Part shown: positions 1-5,508 of the stretch, one piece after another
Layout: every line of letters starts with the position of its first letter
How positions within the stretch are numbered: position 1 is the first letter of the stretch
Position numbers and translations under genes: made by a program
Assembly: GCA_003165095.1 (NCBI GenBank)
Contig: PLSH01000326.1
Location: forward strand, 1-10,315
Source: Acidobacteriaceae bacterium
Lineage (GTDB): Bacteria; Acidobacteriota; Terriglobia; Terriglobales; Acidobacteriaceae
Length of the DNA stretch: 10,315 nt
Direction: 5' to 3'
The notes under the pieces: generated by a model
Seen by the model: the letters and a program-made list of their open reading frames with translations, nothing else
What the model was told of the DNA's origin: nothing
Databases searched by the model: none

Positions 1-163
1 CCGCGTAGGCCCTCTAACGTGGAGAGCCGTATTCAGTTTGTTTCTGAACTGTCAAGATGCGAGAAGTGGCGGCGCGGGCGATTGAATTGCCCTACACCGT
101 TTGGCAAGTCTCAGCCGGGCCAAGAAGTGGTTCGGGGCCGGTGCACACGGCCCCGATTGGTGG
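1..163. other. Left edge, no gene supported
   Basis: I see no convincing gene here. One rightward frame is open from base 1 to a stop at 178-180, but it has no start codon inside the window and its translation is rich in Arg, Pro and Ser with no recognisable motif. No leftward frame has an ATG or a ribosome binding site. The stretch mainly holds the hairpin at 134-154. The integrative element may continue past the left edge, because no element end could be recognised here. Confidence 0.4.
134..154 (-). terminator. GC-rich hairpin after the last operon gene
   Basis: The arms GGGGCCG (134-140) and CGGCCCC (148-154) are perfectly complementary around a 7-base loop. The hairpin lies 10 bases beyond the stop codon of the leftward gene at 164-400. 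There is no T-run on either strand, so it is not a classic intrinsic terminator. It may instead protect or pause the 3' end of the operon transcript. It belongs to a series of G/C-run hairpins found after several genes of this operon. Confidence 0.45.
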
Positions 164-400
164 CTATGCATCCATCGTAAGCCCGACTTTTTTCAAACGC
201 TTAGAGAGAACATCCTGAGCGACTCCGCCATTAGCAGCGGTTACGTTGAGCGCCACCAGAGACGCATTGAGGTTGTACCTATGAGTGTCATAGTCGCTGT
301 CCCACTCGTCCTCGATAAAGCCAATAACAGCATCCAGTGCATTGCTGAAAACATCGTGCGGCTGAACATTCTTCTCAGGTTCAGTGAGTTCTGGTTCCAT
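164..400 (-). CDS. Small acidic protein of unknown function, last gene of the leftward operon
   Basis: The product is 78 residues and I do not recognise it. The N-terminal half is acidic, with a Glu/Asp-rich run around residues 29-38. The C-terminal end is Lys-rich (SKRLKKVG). A helical stretch covers about residues 16-32, and there is no signal peptide or membrane segment. The ATG start is supported by a GGAGG sequence six bases upstream (plus-strand 407-411). It is the most promoter-distal gene of the operon, 53 bases after the preceding 92-residue gene, in the same orientation. It is probably cytoplasmic, and its role is unknown. Confidence 0.6.
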   Translation of the reverse strand: MEPELTEPEKNVQPHDVFSNALDAVIGFIEDEWDSDYDTHRYNLNASLVALNVTAANGGVAQDVLSKRLKKVGLTMDA

Positions 401-406
401 TTATTG

Positions 407-411
407 CCTCC
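407..411 (-). promoter_or_regulatory. Ribosome binding site of the 78-residue gene
   Basis: On the minus strand GGAGG sits six bases before the ATG at 400. This fixes the start of this otherwise unrecognised small gene. Confidence 0.6.
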
Positions 412-425
412 AGTGAATCTGTTGC

Positions 426-445
426 GGGGCCGGTTGCTCGACCCC
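426..445 (-). repeat. Intercistronic inverted repeat after the 92-residue gene
   Basis: GGGG (426-429) and CCCC (442-445) can pair across 12 bases. The heptamer CCGGTTG occurs twice, at 430-436 and 444-450. The structure lies in the gap between the 92- and 78-residue genes and resembles the hairpins in the other gaps of this operon. It could act in transcript processing or differential stability. It has no T-run. Confidence 0.35.
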
Positions 446-453
446 GGTTGTGG

Positions 454-732
454 TTAAGCTGCCTTGTGCTTCCGCTCCCAGACTCTGTGCTCCCGCTCCT
501 CGATTGCGAATGCAGCGGGAAAGAACGCGTCCAGTCCCTTAATGGCACAGGTCGCATTCGACAGCGCTGTAGACAGCAGTGAGGCGTAGTAATAGCGGTC
601 CTCCTCGCCATTCATCTCCAACTGCATCTTGTAATCGCGGATCAGATTGTTAGCAAACTTCCTGAACTGGACCGGAGTCAACGTCACCGACTCCGGCATT
701 GTTTCTTCGCCGGTGTAAAGCTGCTTCTTCAT
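454..732 (-). CDS. Small protein of unknown function in the element operon
   Basis: The product is 92 residues and not recognised. It appears mostly helical, with about residues 17-40 and 48-75 likely to form helices, and a charged C-terminal tail rich in Glu, Arg and Lys that ends in Ala-Ala. There is no signal peptide or transmembrane segment. The ATG at 732 has AGGAG seven to eight bases upstream. An internal ATG at residue 12 lacks comparable support. The gene follows the hypermodification-family gene by 63 bases and precedes the 78-residue gene by 53 bases. The 12 bases around its stop codon (450-461) match those around the stop of the 115-residue gene. Confidence 0.6.
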   Translation of the reverse strand: MKKQLYTGEETMPESVTLTPVQFRKFANNLIRDYKMQLEMNGEEDRYYYASLLSTALSNATCAIKGLDAFFPAAFAIEEREHRVWERKHKAA

Positions 733-757
733 GCAAATTCTCCTATTGGCTTGGTTG

Positions 758-785
758 GGGGGCCAGCAAGTATCAACCAGCCCCC
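758..785 (-). repeat. Intercistronic hairpin after the hypermodification-family gene
   Basis: GGGGGC (758-763) pairs with GCCCCC (780-785), giving a 6-bp pure G/C stem with a 16-base loop. It lies 10 bases past the stop codon of the 287-residue gene and ends about 25 bases before the next start codon. No T-run follows, so a processing or stability role is more likely than termination. This is an inference. Confidence 0.45.
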
Positions 786-795
786 ACGTTGACGG

Positions 796-1659
796 TTAGC
801 TGGCCTTCGGCAACCCGGCATACACATACCGGCGCACGCTGTGGGTTCCTTCGCCATTGAGCAGCCGGCACAGTTTGTCGTATTCGCAGAGCACCGACTG
901 AAAATCGGCGGCGTGCAGAGTTAGTCCCGTTGCGTCATGAATCGGCAGCTTCATGGCGGCGTAGAGCCGATTGAATTCCGCATACCACTCCGACTCCGGC
1001 CAATACTTGCGCGGTGCGCGCTCCATCACCCGGTCCAGGCCACGGCGAGACCCCGGCCCGGACACGGCGAACGTCCACCAGTCCGGCGCGTCAGTAAGCT
1101 GCACGTACTTCAGGTCTGCGATAACCTGGCCGGAGTAGAAGCCCCCCATGAACGGGCCTTCGCTCAACCTGGCAGAGAAAGTTGCCAGCGTATCGGTCGG
1201 GCGGGGGCGGTAGTAGTCGCGGCGCAGCCAAATGGGATTGAGCACCCGGTCCACAATGAGGTCAGCCTGTTCACCCCGCTGCCCAGACACCATGACCTTG
1301 TACGCCTGCGCTTCAAAGGCCTTGAGGCCGACAGCTTGGCGCGCCCGAACCACCGTCTTGAACCGGTCGGGATTCCACGGGACCGGATAGCCAATCTCCT
1401 TCAGGGTGTCGGGCCAGTTGACAGCACGGCGAGCGACAAGCAGGGCGAACCACAGGTCAGAGTCATCCTTGTGGGGTTCGCGGTAAAGGGCGGAGATGCC
1501 CTTTGAGACGGCATCGTGTTCGCGTTCAATGTTGCAGAACTTGTAGTCGCGGAGGATTGAATTGTCGGTCCACGGCCACTCCTCGCCAGCTTCGCGCTTT
1601 CTACGGATAGACTCACGTTCGGTAACAAAACCGAGAAGATGTTGTAGACGCTGTTCCAT
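796..1659 (-). CDS. Putative DNA base hypermodification protein, related to 5-hydroxymethyl-dU DNA kinases (aGPT-pyrophosphorylase group)
   Basis: The 287-residue product carries the hallmarks of a phage family first described as alpha-glutamyl/putrescinyl-thymine pyrophosphorylases and later linked to 5-hydroxymethyl-deoxyuridine DNA kinase, which activates hmdU in DNA for further thymidine modification. Visible blocks in order are ERESIRRKREAG (residues 14-25), PWTDNSIL (29-36), YKFCNIEREHD (39-49), FYSGQVIADL (174-183), GPGSRRGL (201-208) and LCEYDKLCR (257-265). The length fits a complete single-domain member. The ATG at 1659 has GGGAG four bases upstream. The gene lies mid-operon between the 115- and 92-residue genes. 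No hmdU synthase, dUMP hydroxymethylase or glycosyltransferase is nearby, so the substrate and the outcome are unknown. I am confident in the family. Kinase activity is inferred from relatives and not visible in this protein. Confidence 0.8.
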   Translation of the reverse strand: MEQRLQHLLGFVTERESIRRKREAGEEWPWTDNSILRDYKFCNIEREHDAVSKGISALYREPHKDDSDLWFALLVARRAVNWPDTLKEIGYPVPWNPDRFKTVVRARQAVGLKAFEAQAYKVMVSGQRGEQADLIVDRVLNPIWLRRDYYRPRPTDTLATFSARLSEGPFMGGFYSGQVIADLKYVQLTDAPDWWTFAVSGPGSRRGLDRVMERAPRKYWPESEWYAEFNRLYAAMKLPIHDATGLTLHAADFQSVLCEYDKLCRLLNGEGTHSVRRYVYAGLPKAS

Positions 1660-1679
1660 AAAACTCCCTTGTGGTTGTG

Positions 1680-1697
1680 GGGCGACTTACGCCGCCC
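1680..1697 (-). repeat. Intercistronic inverted repeat before the hypermodification-family gene
   Basis: GGGCG (1680-1684) pairs with CGCCC (1693-1697). It lies between the stop codon of the 115-residue gene and the start of the 287-residue gene. Its right part, CTTACGCCGCCC (1686-1697), is repeated exactly at 2087-2098, across the 3' end of the 285-residue gene. Confidence 0.4.
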
Positions 1698-1706
1698 ATA
1701 TGGTGG

Positions 1707-2054
1707 TTAAGCTGTAGCCTCTGTTGTCTTTGCCTCGCGACGCGCCCAACGCTTCCGGATGCTATGAGCCAGCCGCCTACTCTCCGGTGTGTCGTTTTCG
1801 TCACGGTACGGTCCTGCCAACGCATGAGTAGTGGCGTAATAGACCTCAAAGATCGGTTCGCGAAGGACATCGATGTCCACGGTGTCCACGGTTTTCACGT
1901 GGCTAAACAAGGGCGAGATAAAGTCCCAAGCAGCATCCCCACGTCCCAGCGTGGCAATAATCGCCAAGAGCAACTTCTTGAATTCACGCCTCAGCTCCCG
2001 CTGGTTATCGCGTTCCTCCTTAGTGCGTGCAATCCGCTTAGACTTGCTATTCAT
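1707..2054 (-). CDS. Basic protein of unknown function, second gene of the leftward operon
   Basis: The 115-residue product was not recognised. Residues 1-28 are strongly basic and probably a continuous helix (KSKRIARTKEERDNQRELRR), a composition suited to nucleic-acid contact. A hydrophobic stretch, KKLLLAIIATLG, follows at about 26-37; it is too short and too near charges to be a confident membrane span. The C-terminal 25 residues are again Arg/Lys-rich. The ATG at 2054 has AGAGG four bases upstream. It starts 33 bases after the 285-residue gene, which fits co-transcription. DNA or RNA binding is only a composition-based guess. Confidence 0.6.
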   Translation of the reverse strand: MNSKSKRIARTKEERDNQRELRREFKKLLLAIIATLGRGDAAWDFISPLFSHVKTVDTVDIDVLREPIFEVYYATTHALAGPYRDENDTPESRRLAHSIRKRWARREAKTTEATA

Positions 2055-2087
2055 GTTTCCTCTTTTCTTGTATGGGTTAGGAACGCC

Positions 2088-2945
2088 TTACGCCGCCCGG
2101 TTGAGTTCCTGGTTCGCCAATACAGCAACAGTGACGCGATACTTGCTGCCCTTCAAACGGGCGGCAATCTCTTGAGCGCACGCATACAGGTACTGCTCGC
2201 GCTCTTCCTGCGGGGTGTCTGCAACGATGGTGTCGATGGCTTCGCGCGGTGCGCGACGCACTGGGGCCGTACTGATGGTGACCTGGGTGATAGTCCCCTG
2301 CGTCACGGTCGGAACGGTGGCTCCAGCCTTGCTGACGGATTTACTAGGCTTGAACTTCATAGCCTTGGGCTGCACCGACGCCGACTCACTGGTTTCAGCC
2401 GCGTCAGCTTGCGCATCAAGGTCACGCAACAAGTCACCGTCGAGCTGCCGGAGCAGATCAGGCAACTCAGCATCAGTGCAGCCCAAACCTTCCAACTTCT
2501 CATTGATGACCTTGAGCCGCCTCGTCACCTGGGGCCTGAACAGATCAATTCCGGCACGGTCAGCCGCCGCACAGAGATTGTCCGGCGCGTTACTCACAAT
2601 GCGATGCTGCTCCGCAAGGTTAAAAGCCGACTTGCGGTCGAGACCAAGAGAGGCGCACCAATCAGCCCAATTGATGGTTTCCTGCCCCGCAACCCGACAC
2701 ACCCGGATGCGTTCCCGCTTTTCAAACAATGCACCACCCAGAATCCTCCGGTTACGCCTAAGCGTCGATGCCGACGCCGCTACCAGTGCGTCCCACTCCT
2801 GGACGTAGATATCCAGTTCCACATCGCTCATTTCCTTGGGCGGCTTCTGAGGCTTGGGGGAAATTTCCCCCGTGGCTTCTTTCTCCCCGCCTGCTACCGC
2901 TTCTTCCACTGCCATATCAACGGTGACTACTTCCTCGTGTTTCAC
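2088..2945 (-). CDS. Element protein of unknown function with a central Trp-rich helical region
   Basis: This 285-residue product begins the leftward operon. Residues 1-40 are low complexity, acidic then Pro/Lys-rich. A helical region follows at about 41-185, containing NWADWCASLGLDRKSAFNL (92-110), a W..W pattern with a helix-turn-helix look faintly like phage DUF3102-type proteins. A Ser/Thr/Ala-rich linker (185-230) and a short C-terminal helical part (232-285) complete it. I chose the GTG at 2945 because AAGGAGG lies directly upstream (2950-2956). A longer frame from a TTG at 2975 would bury that ribosome binding site inside the gene. Its position next to the operator region suggests an early regulatory, replication or partition role, which is inference only. 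The family assignment is weak. Confidence 0.6.
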   Translation of the reverse strand: MKHEEVVTVDMAVEEAVAGGEKEATGEISPKPQKPPKEMSDVELDIYVQEWDALVAASASTLRRNRRILGGALFEKRERIRVCRVAGQETINWADWCASLGLDRKSAFNLAEQHRIVSNAPDNLCAAADRAGIDLFRPQVTRRLKVINEKLEGLGCTDAELPDLLRQLDGDLLRDLDAQADAAETSESASVQPKAMKFKPSKSVSKAGATVPTVTQGTITQVTISTAPVRRAPREAIDTIVADTPQEEREQYLYACAQEIAARLKGSKYRVTVAVLANQELNRAA

Positions 2946-2949
2946 AAAT

Positions 2950-2956
2950 CCTCCTT
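2950..2956 (-). promoter_or_regulatory. Ribosome binding site that decides the GTG start of the first operon gene
   Basis: AAGGAGG on the minus strand ends four bases before the GTG at 2945. The related string CCACAAGGGAG precedes the 287-residue gene, so the translation-start regions of this operon share a recurrent sequence. Confidence 0.6.
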
Positions 2957-3044
2957 GTGGCCAGACCAAGACCAAAACCCCAGTCCCATTCGGCCATGGT
3001 CTCTAATCGCAGTTTTTTTGATTTTTCCCGAGAAAATAATGCAA

Positions 3045-3078
3045 GTCATTGATATGGAATGACATGTGCGAATTGCAC
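3045..3078. repeat. Overlapping dyads in the control region
   Basis: GTCATT (3045-3050) and AATGAC (3058-3063) form perfect arms around 7 bases. GTGC (3066-3069) and GCAC (3075-3078) form a second dyad around GAATT. TGCAA (3040-3044) and TTGCA (3073-3077) add an outer pair. These could bind a dimeric repressor between the divergent promoters. Confidence 0.4.
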
Positions 3079-3094
3079 TGTTTAGGTCCATGGT

Positions 3095-3136
3095 TTTAGA
3101 GTCGAAATCGCATATTTAGAGGTCAAACAGCATATT
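3095..3136 (+). repeat. Tandem 20-bp-period direct repeats upstream of the XRE gene
   Basis: Two 22-base units overlap by two bases, at 3095-3116 and 3115-3136. Each begins TTTAGAG and ends GCATATT, with AAA conserved in the middle (17 of 22 positions identical by eye). The period of 20 bases is close to two helical turns, so bound proteins would sit on the same face of the DNA. A partial third TTTAG-GTC sequence lies about 13 bases further left. The repeats end 16 bases before the XRE start codon, a position expected for an autoregulatory operator. Iterons of a replication origin are a less likely alternative. Confidence 0.5.
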
Positions 3137-3152
3137 CTGCTACGCTGGTGTT

Positions 3153-3401
3153 ATGCCGCTACCAACACCGCGCAGGAAACGCCTCGGCCAGTTGCTCCAA
3201 AACGCCCGCAAAGATGCCGGTCTCACTCAAACTGAGGCTGGTATGCATCTGACCCACCCCGGAAAGCATGAGGCCGCGCAAGCGCAAGAAGTCATTTCTC
3301 GCGCCGAGAACGGCAAGCGGTATGTGTCGTTTATTGAACTTGAAGATTTTGCGCAAAAATACGGTAAGCCGCTGGAATACTTTCGCACCCTATCAAAATG
3401 A
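3153..3401 (+). CDS. XRE-family helix-turn-helix regulator
   Basis: The product is an 82-residue single-domain DNA-binding protein of the Cro/C1 type. Residues 9-33 (RLGQLLQNARKDAGLTQTEAG) give helices 1 and 2. The recognition segment and last helices are at about 43-78 (QEVISRAENGKR, then FIELEDFAQKYGKPLEYF). The loop between helices 2 and 3 is longer than usual, containing THPGKHEAAQA. The ATG at 3153 has no strong ribosome binding site. It stands divergent to the leftward operon, with tandem repeats directly upstream, so it probably represses itself and the operon. Its stop codon overlaps a downstream ATG (ATGA at 3398-3401), pointing to translational coupling. Confidence in the family is high. 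Its targets are inferred. Confidence 0.85.
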   Translation: MPLPTPRRKRLGQLLQNARKDAGLTQTEAGMHLTHPGKHEAAQAQEVISRAENGKRYVSFIELEDFAQKYGKPLEYFRTLSK

Positions 3402-3674
3402 AAAGGCCCCCCCGCGAAGGAATGGCCTTGGAGAACCCTCGCTTGTGGAGATGGGCTGAGACCAAATTCGTCCAGGACAAAGCTTGAACTGCTCCGAAAT
3501 CGGGTCGCTGAGCACTGGCAGTCCGTAGGCGCACAGGTTCGCTCGGTAGAGTCCATTGGACAATATGCGAACCTCTGGACGAATAGCGAATACCGGTCGA
3601 TTCCTGGCAACAGTATCTGGATTGAATTCTCGGAAACTGCATGCTGCACAGTATCAACTGGCCATGTTAAATGA
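3398..3674 (+). pseudogene. Possible frameshifted small gene between the XRE and excisionase-like genes
   Basis: An ATG overlaps the XRE stop codon (ATGA, 3398-3401) and gives 29 codons before a TGA at 3485-3487. A second frame, in register with the XRE gene, stays open from that TGA to 3672-3674. Its translation after about 3480 looks protein-like (LELLRNRVAEHWQ, then NLWTNSEYRSIPGNSIWIEF), but it has no start codon of its own. A -1 shift near 3478-3484 would join the two into a protein of about 91 residues ending 11 bases inside the next gene. I see no classic slippery heptamer. Decay by a single indel, a sequencing error or an uncoupled short peptide are the options. The product is not recognised. 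Confidence 0.35.
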
Positions 3675-3957
3675 CGAGATTGCTGATTTGGCTCTGGGCC
3701 TCGGTGCCGACCGGGGAACAATCGTTGAACAGGTTCGCCGCAAGCGCGGTGCGTGGACTGTCGAGGCCCTCTCCGGTTTCCTCGAAGTGAGCCCCAAACT
3801 AATATACAAGTTGGTGAAGTCCGGAAAGTTGAACGCTTACAGAATTGGCACATCGATCCGGATTGATGGCCAGGACGCCGCCAACTTTCTCGCGCTGCAC
3901 GCCACTATTCCCCAGAGGACGCTGCCAGCAAAGCTGCGCTCACGCTTTCCTGCATAG
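3664..3957 (+). CDS. Excisionase-like helix-turn-helix protein
   Basis: The 97-residue product contains a MerR/excisionase-type DNA-binding domain (HTH_17-like) at about residues 31-78. WTVEALSGFLEVSPKLIYKL forms the two helices, followed by the wing (VKSGKLNAYRIGTSIRI). Its last 50 bases lie opposite the 3' end of the integrase gene. Small proteins of this family next to a tyrosine integrase usually steer recombination toward excision or regulate the element, so this role is likely but not proven. The start is uncertain. The same frame is open from a TTG at 3556 and an ATG at 3565. I prefer the ATG at 3664 because the upstream frame competes with a more protein-like alternative frame that ends at 3674. 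No candidate has a clear ribosome binding site. Confidence 0.7.
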   Translation: MLNDEIADLALGLGADRGTIVEQVRRKRGAWTVEALSGFLEVSPKLIYKLVKSGKLNAYRIGTSIRIDGQDAANFLALHATIPQRTLPAKLRSRFPA

Positions 3958-5128
3958 CTCGGCCCATCGCAGGTTGAAGGTATCGGAGCGTGGAGTCCAG
4001 ACTTGAATGGCCGAGGAGCTTCTGGACGGTTCTGACATCCACGCCATTCCTTAGCAGGCGCGTCGCATAGGTTGCCCGGAATTTGTGTATGCGATACTTC
4101 TGGCACTCAGGAACGTCCTTTTTGCAACCCGCGCATGCGCCGCAATTCAAACCCGCCTTGGTCGCAAAAACCTTCAGATACTCAAGCCAGTGATTGTTGG
4201 GTCGATCTGTTCGGGTCCCGAATACGAGGCGGTTGTTTTGCCGCCGCTCCTTCCACTTGAGCAACTCAATTGCAAGGCTCGGCACTAATGGCACTGAACG
4301 CTCCTCATAGTCTTTGACTTCAAACACGCCCGGCTTCCGTGTGACTGAAACAACAGAGTCCACGAACGAGACGTCGGCCCAAGTCAGGTGCATGGCCTCC
4401 TGCATACGGAAGCCGGTATTCGTCAGGAAGATGAACAGAAGCCGGTAGTAGTCGTCACAAACCGATAGAAGTCGCTCCAGATCACCCTGGGTGTACGCCG
4501 TCGGCTCGCACTTGGGAAATTTGCTTAACTTCCTCCGGGTTTCACGCGTAAGAATATCGTTCACATCCAATTTGCAGAACCGCAGGAAAGTGCAGAGAGA
4601 GCCAAAGCGATTGGAGCGAGTGCGAGCTGTCAGACCTTGCCGATCGAGTCCGGCACAGTATCGAAGGATGTCCACGGCCTGGATTTGGTCCGGGGAATCT
4701 ACCCCACATCCGGCAAGAAACTCCTTGAGAATGACCCTGTAACCATCCATCGTGTCCCGGCTGCGATGCGGTTCGAGAGATTTCTGGTACAGGAACTCCG
4801 TTCCCCAATCTCTCAACGCCTTGCGCTCGGTCGGTTCAACGATCTCGGTGCCGGCCTCCTGTGCCGAATCGCGGGCCGTGAGCAGTTTCTCCTCCCTCTG
4901 CTGAAGCAGGAGCGCCTCGGTGGGGTCTGTCCCAATGTTGGTGTATTTTGGCTTGTTGCCCTCGTATGTCCGGATGCAGTAGTAGCCCTCAGGGTAGATT
5001 CGTTCCTGCCCGTTCGCCAAAACGGCATCGGGCCTGACCTTGCCGGTTTTGCCAATCACAACGGGGAAGCGGCGCCAACCGTTTTCGGTCTTGCAGTAGC
5101 GCAGCAGGATAACTTTCTTATTGGCCAC
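3905..5128 (-). CDS. int: Tyrosine recombinase / phage-type integrase
   Basis: A complete 407-residue integrase catalyses site-specific integration and excision of the element. An N-terminal arm-binding-like region (1-65), a SAM-like core-binding helical domain (about 103-195) and the catalytic domain (about 208-395) are in the usual order. All catalytic residues are visible: Arg241 (TGFRMQEA), Lys272, His348 and Arg351 (HKFRATYAT), His374 (LLGHSS) and the nucleophile Tyr383 (TLRYL). A four-cysteine insert (Cys329, 332, 335, 342) just before the HxxR box suggests a bound metal. The start is a GTG at 5128 with only weak Shine-Dalgarno support. The gene converges on the excisionase-like gene with a 53-base overlap, and paired AGTTAGGT repeats lie upstream. 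The family call is secure. Confidence 0.95.
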   Translation of the reverse strand: MANKKVILLRYCKTENGWRRFPVVIGKTGKVRPDAVLANGQERIYPEGYYCIRTYEGNKPKYTNIGTDPTEALLLQQREEKLLTARDSAQEAGTEIVEPTERKALRDWGTEFLYQKSLEPHRSRDTMDGYRVILKEFLAGCGVDSPDQIQAVDILRYCAGLDRQGLTARTRSNRFGSLCTFLRFCKLDVNDILTRETRRKLSKFPKCEPTAYTQGDLERLLSVCDDYYRLLFIFLTNTGFRMQEAMHLTWADVSFVDSVVSVTRKPGVFEVKDYEERSVPLVPSLAIELLKWKERRQNNRLVFGTRTDRPNNHWLEYLKVFATKAGLNCGACAGCKKDVPECQKYRIHKFRATYATRLLRNGVDVRTVQKLLGHSSLDSTLRYLQPAMGRAMQESVSAALLAASSGE

Positions 5129-5198
5129 GATCTCACGATCCTTTATCAGAGGGTGAGAACTGATACTCCCTCGTGGCGCTTTCTACCCAAATTTTCTT

Positions 5199-5216
5199 AG
5201 TTAGGTATAGTTAGGT
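5199..5216 (+). repeat. First AGTTAGGT pair, putative integrase arm sites
   Basis: AGTTAGGT occurs at 5199-5206 and again at 5209-5216, ten bases apart and so on the same DNA face. It lies 71 bases upstream of the integrase start. The same octamer pair recurs at 5416-5434. Paired short direct repeats beside an integrase gene are typical arm-type or directory-repeat binding sites. That function is inferred from position. Confidence 0.55.
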
Positions 5217-5415
5217 GAATTGCCGTTCTGGAGGGCAATGCAGGGTCTATATAGCCTCGCAGCTAGGGAGACGAACGTTCGTATCCTATTGAAATAACAG
5301 AAGAAAACCTATCGGACAGCGATTTTTCGGGCGATCTGAGCGCATTTCCCTTCTTCGGCACCATATGATTCTAAGTTGTTTAAAATGAGCCGCCTTCGGG
5401 TGGCTCTAGTCGTTT
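5217..5415. other. Putative attachment or regulatory DNA between the arm-site pairs
   Basis: I see no gene here. The stretch contains an inverted repeat, ATTGCC/GGCAAT (5219-5224 and 5234-5239), a perfect 12-bp palindrome ACGAACGTTCGT (5271-5282), and the hairpin at 5387-5406. It probably contains the integrase promoter and may hold the recombination core or the excisionase sites. The crossover sequence could not be identified, because the other end of the element is not recognisable in the window. Confidence 0.4.
5387..5406. terminator. Stable TTCG hairpin
   Basis: GAGCCGCC and GGTGGCTC form an 8-bp stem (one G-T pair) closed by the very stable TTCG tetraloop. T-rich sequence follows at a short distance on the plus strand and an A/T-rich stretch lies on the other side. 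It resembles an intrinsic terminator, but the T-run is interrupted. It may insulate the element from flanking transcription. Confidence 0.45.
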
Positions 5416-5434
5416 AGTTAGGTTTTAGTTAGGT
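5416..5434 (+). repeat. Second AGTTAGGT pair, putative integrase arm sites
   Basis: AGTTAGGT occurs at 5416-5423 and 5427-5434, eleven bases apart, matching the first pair at 5199-5216. In both places the second copy is followed by GAA. Two pairs on the same side of the integrase gene suggest that this element end carries all the arm sites. The boundary with flanking DNA is then expected to the right of 5434. Confidence 0.55.
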
Positions 5435-5508
5435 GAAACGCCAAAATTAGCCGTCAATCAGGGTTGCCGCGCTCGGCCCCGCTACGGACTTTCGTTGCGT
5501 GCATTGAG

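Larger units (their letters stand above)
2946..3152. promoter_or_regulatory. Divergent control region between the operon and the XRE regulator
   Basis: These 207 bases separate the leftward operon from the rightward regulator and are richer in A and T than the flanking genes. They hold a T-run (3013-3019), the dyads at 3045-3063 and 3066-3078, and the tandem direct repeats at 3095-3136. I could not pick -35/-10 pairs with confidence. The ATG of the XRE gene lacks a good Shine-Dalgarno sequence, so its mRNA may have a very short leader. The layout is typical of a phage-like switch in which the regulator binds repeats between two divergent promoters. Confidence 0.5.

Noticed and set aside
1..180. 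Open rightward frame from the left edge as the 3' end of a gene
   Set aside because: The composition is Arg/Pro/Ser-rich without motif and it runs into the antisense of the 78-residue gene. The evidence is too weak to call.
2946..2975. Upstream TTG start for the 285-residue gene
   Set aside because: The extension would place the AAGGAGG ribosome binding site of the GTG start inside the coding region.
1671..3062. Long rightward open frame of 463 codons
   Set aside because: It is antisense to three leftward genes with ribosome binding sites and recognisable content, and its translation has no motif.
5341..5375. Possible tRNA or tmRNA 3' end (GGCACCA near 5357-5363)
   Set aside because: No T-arm or acceptor stem partner could be found upstream.
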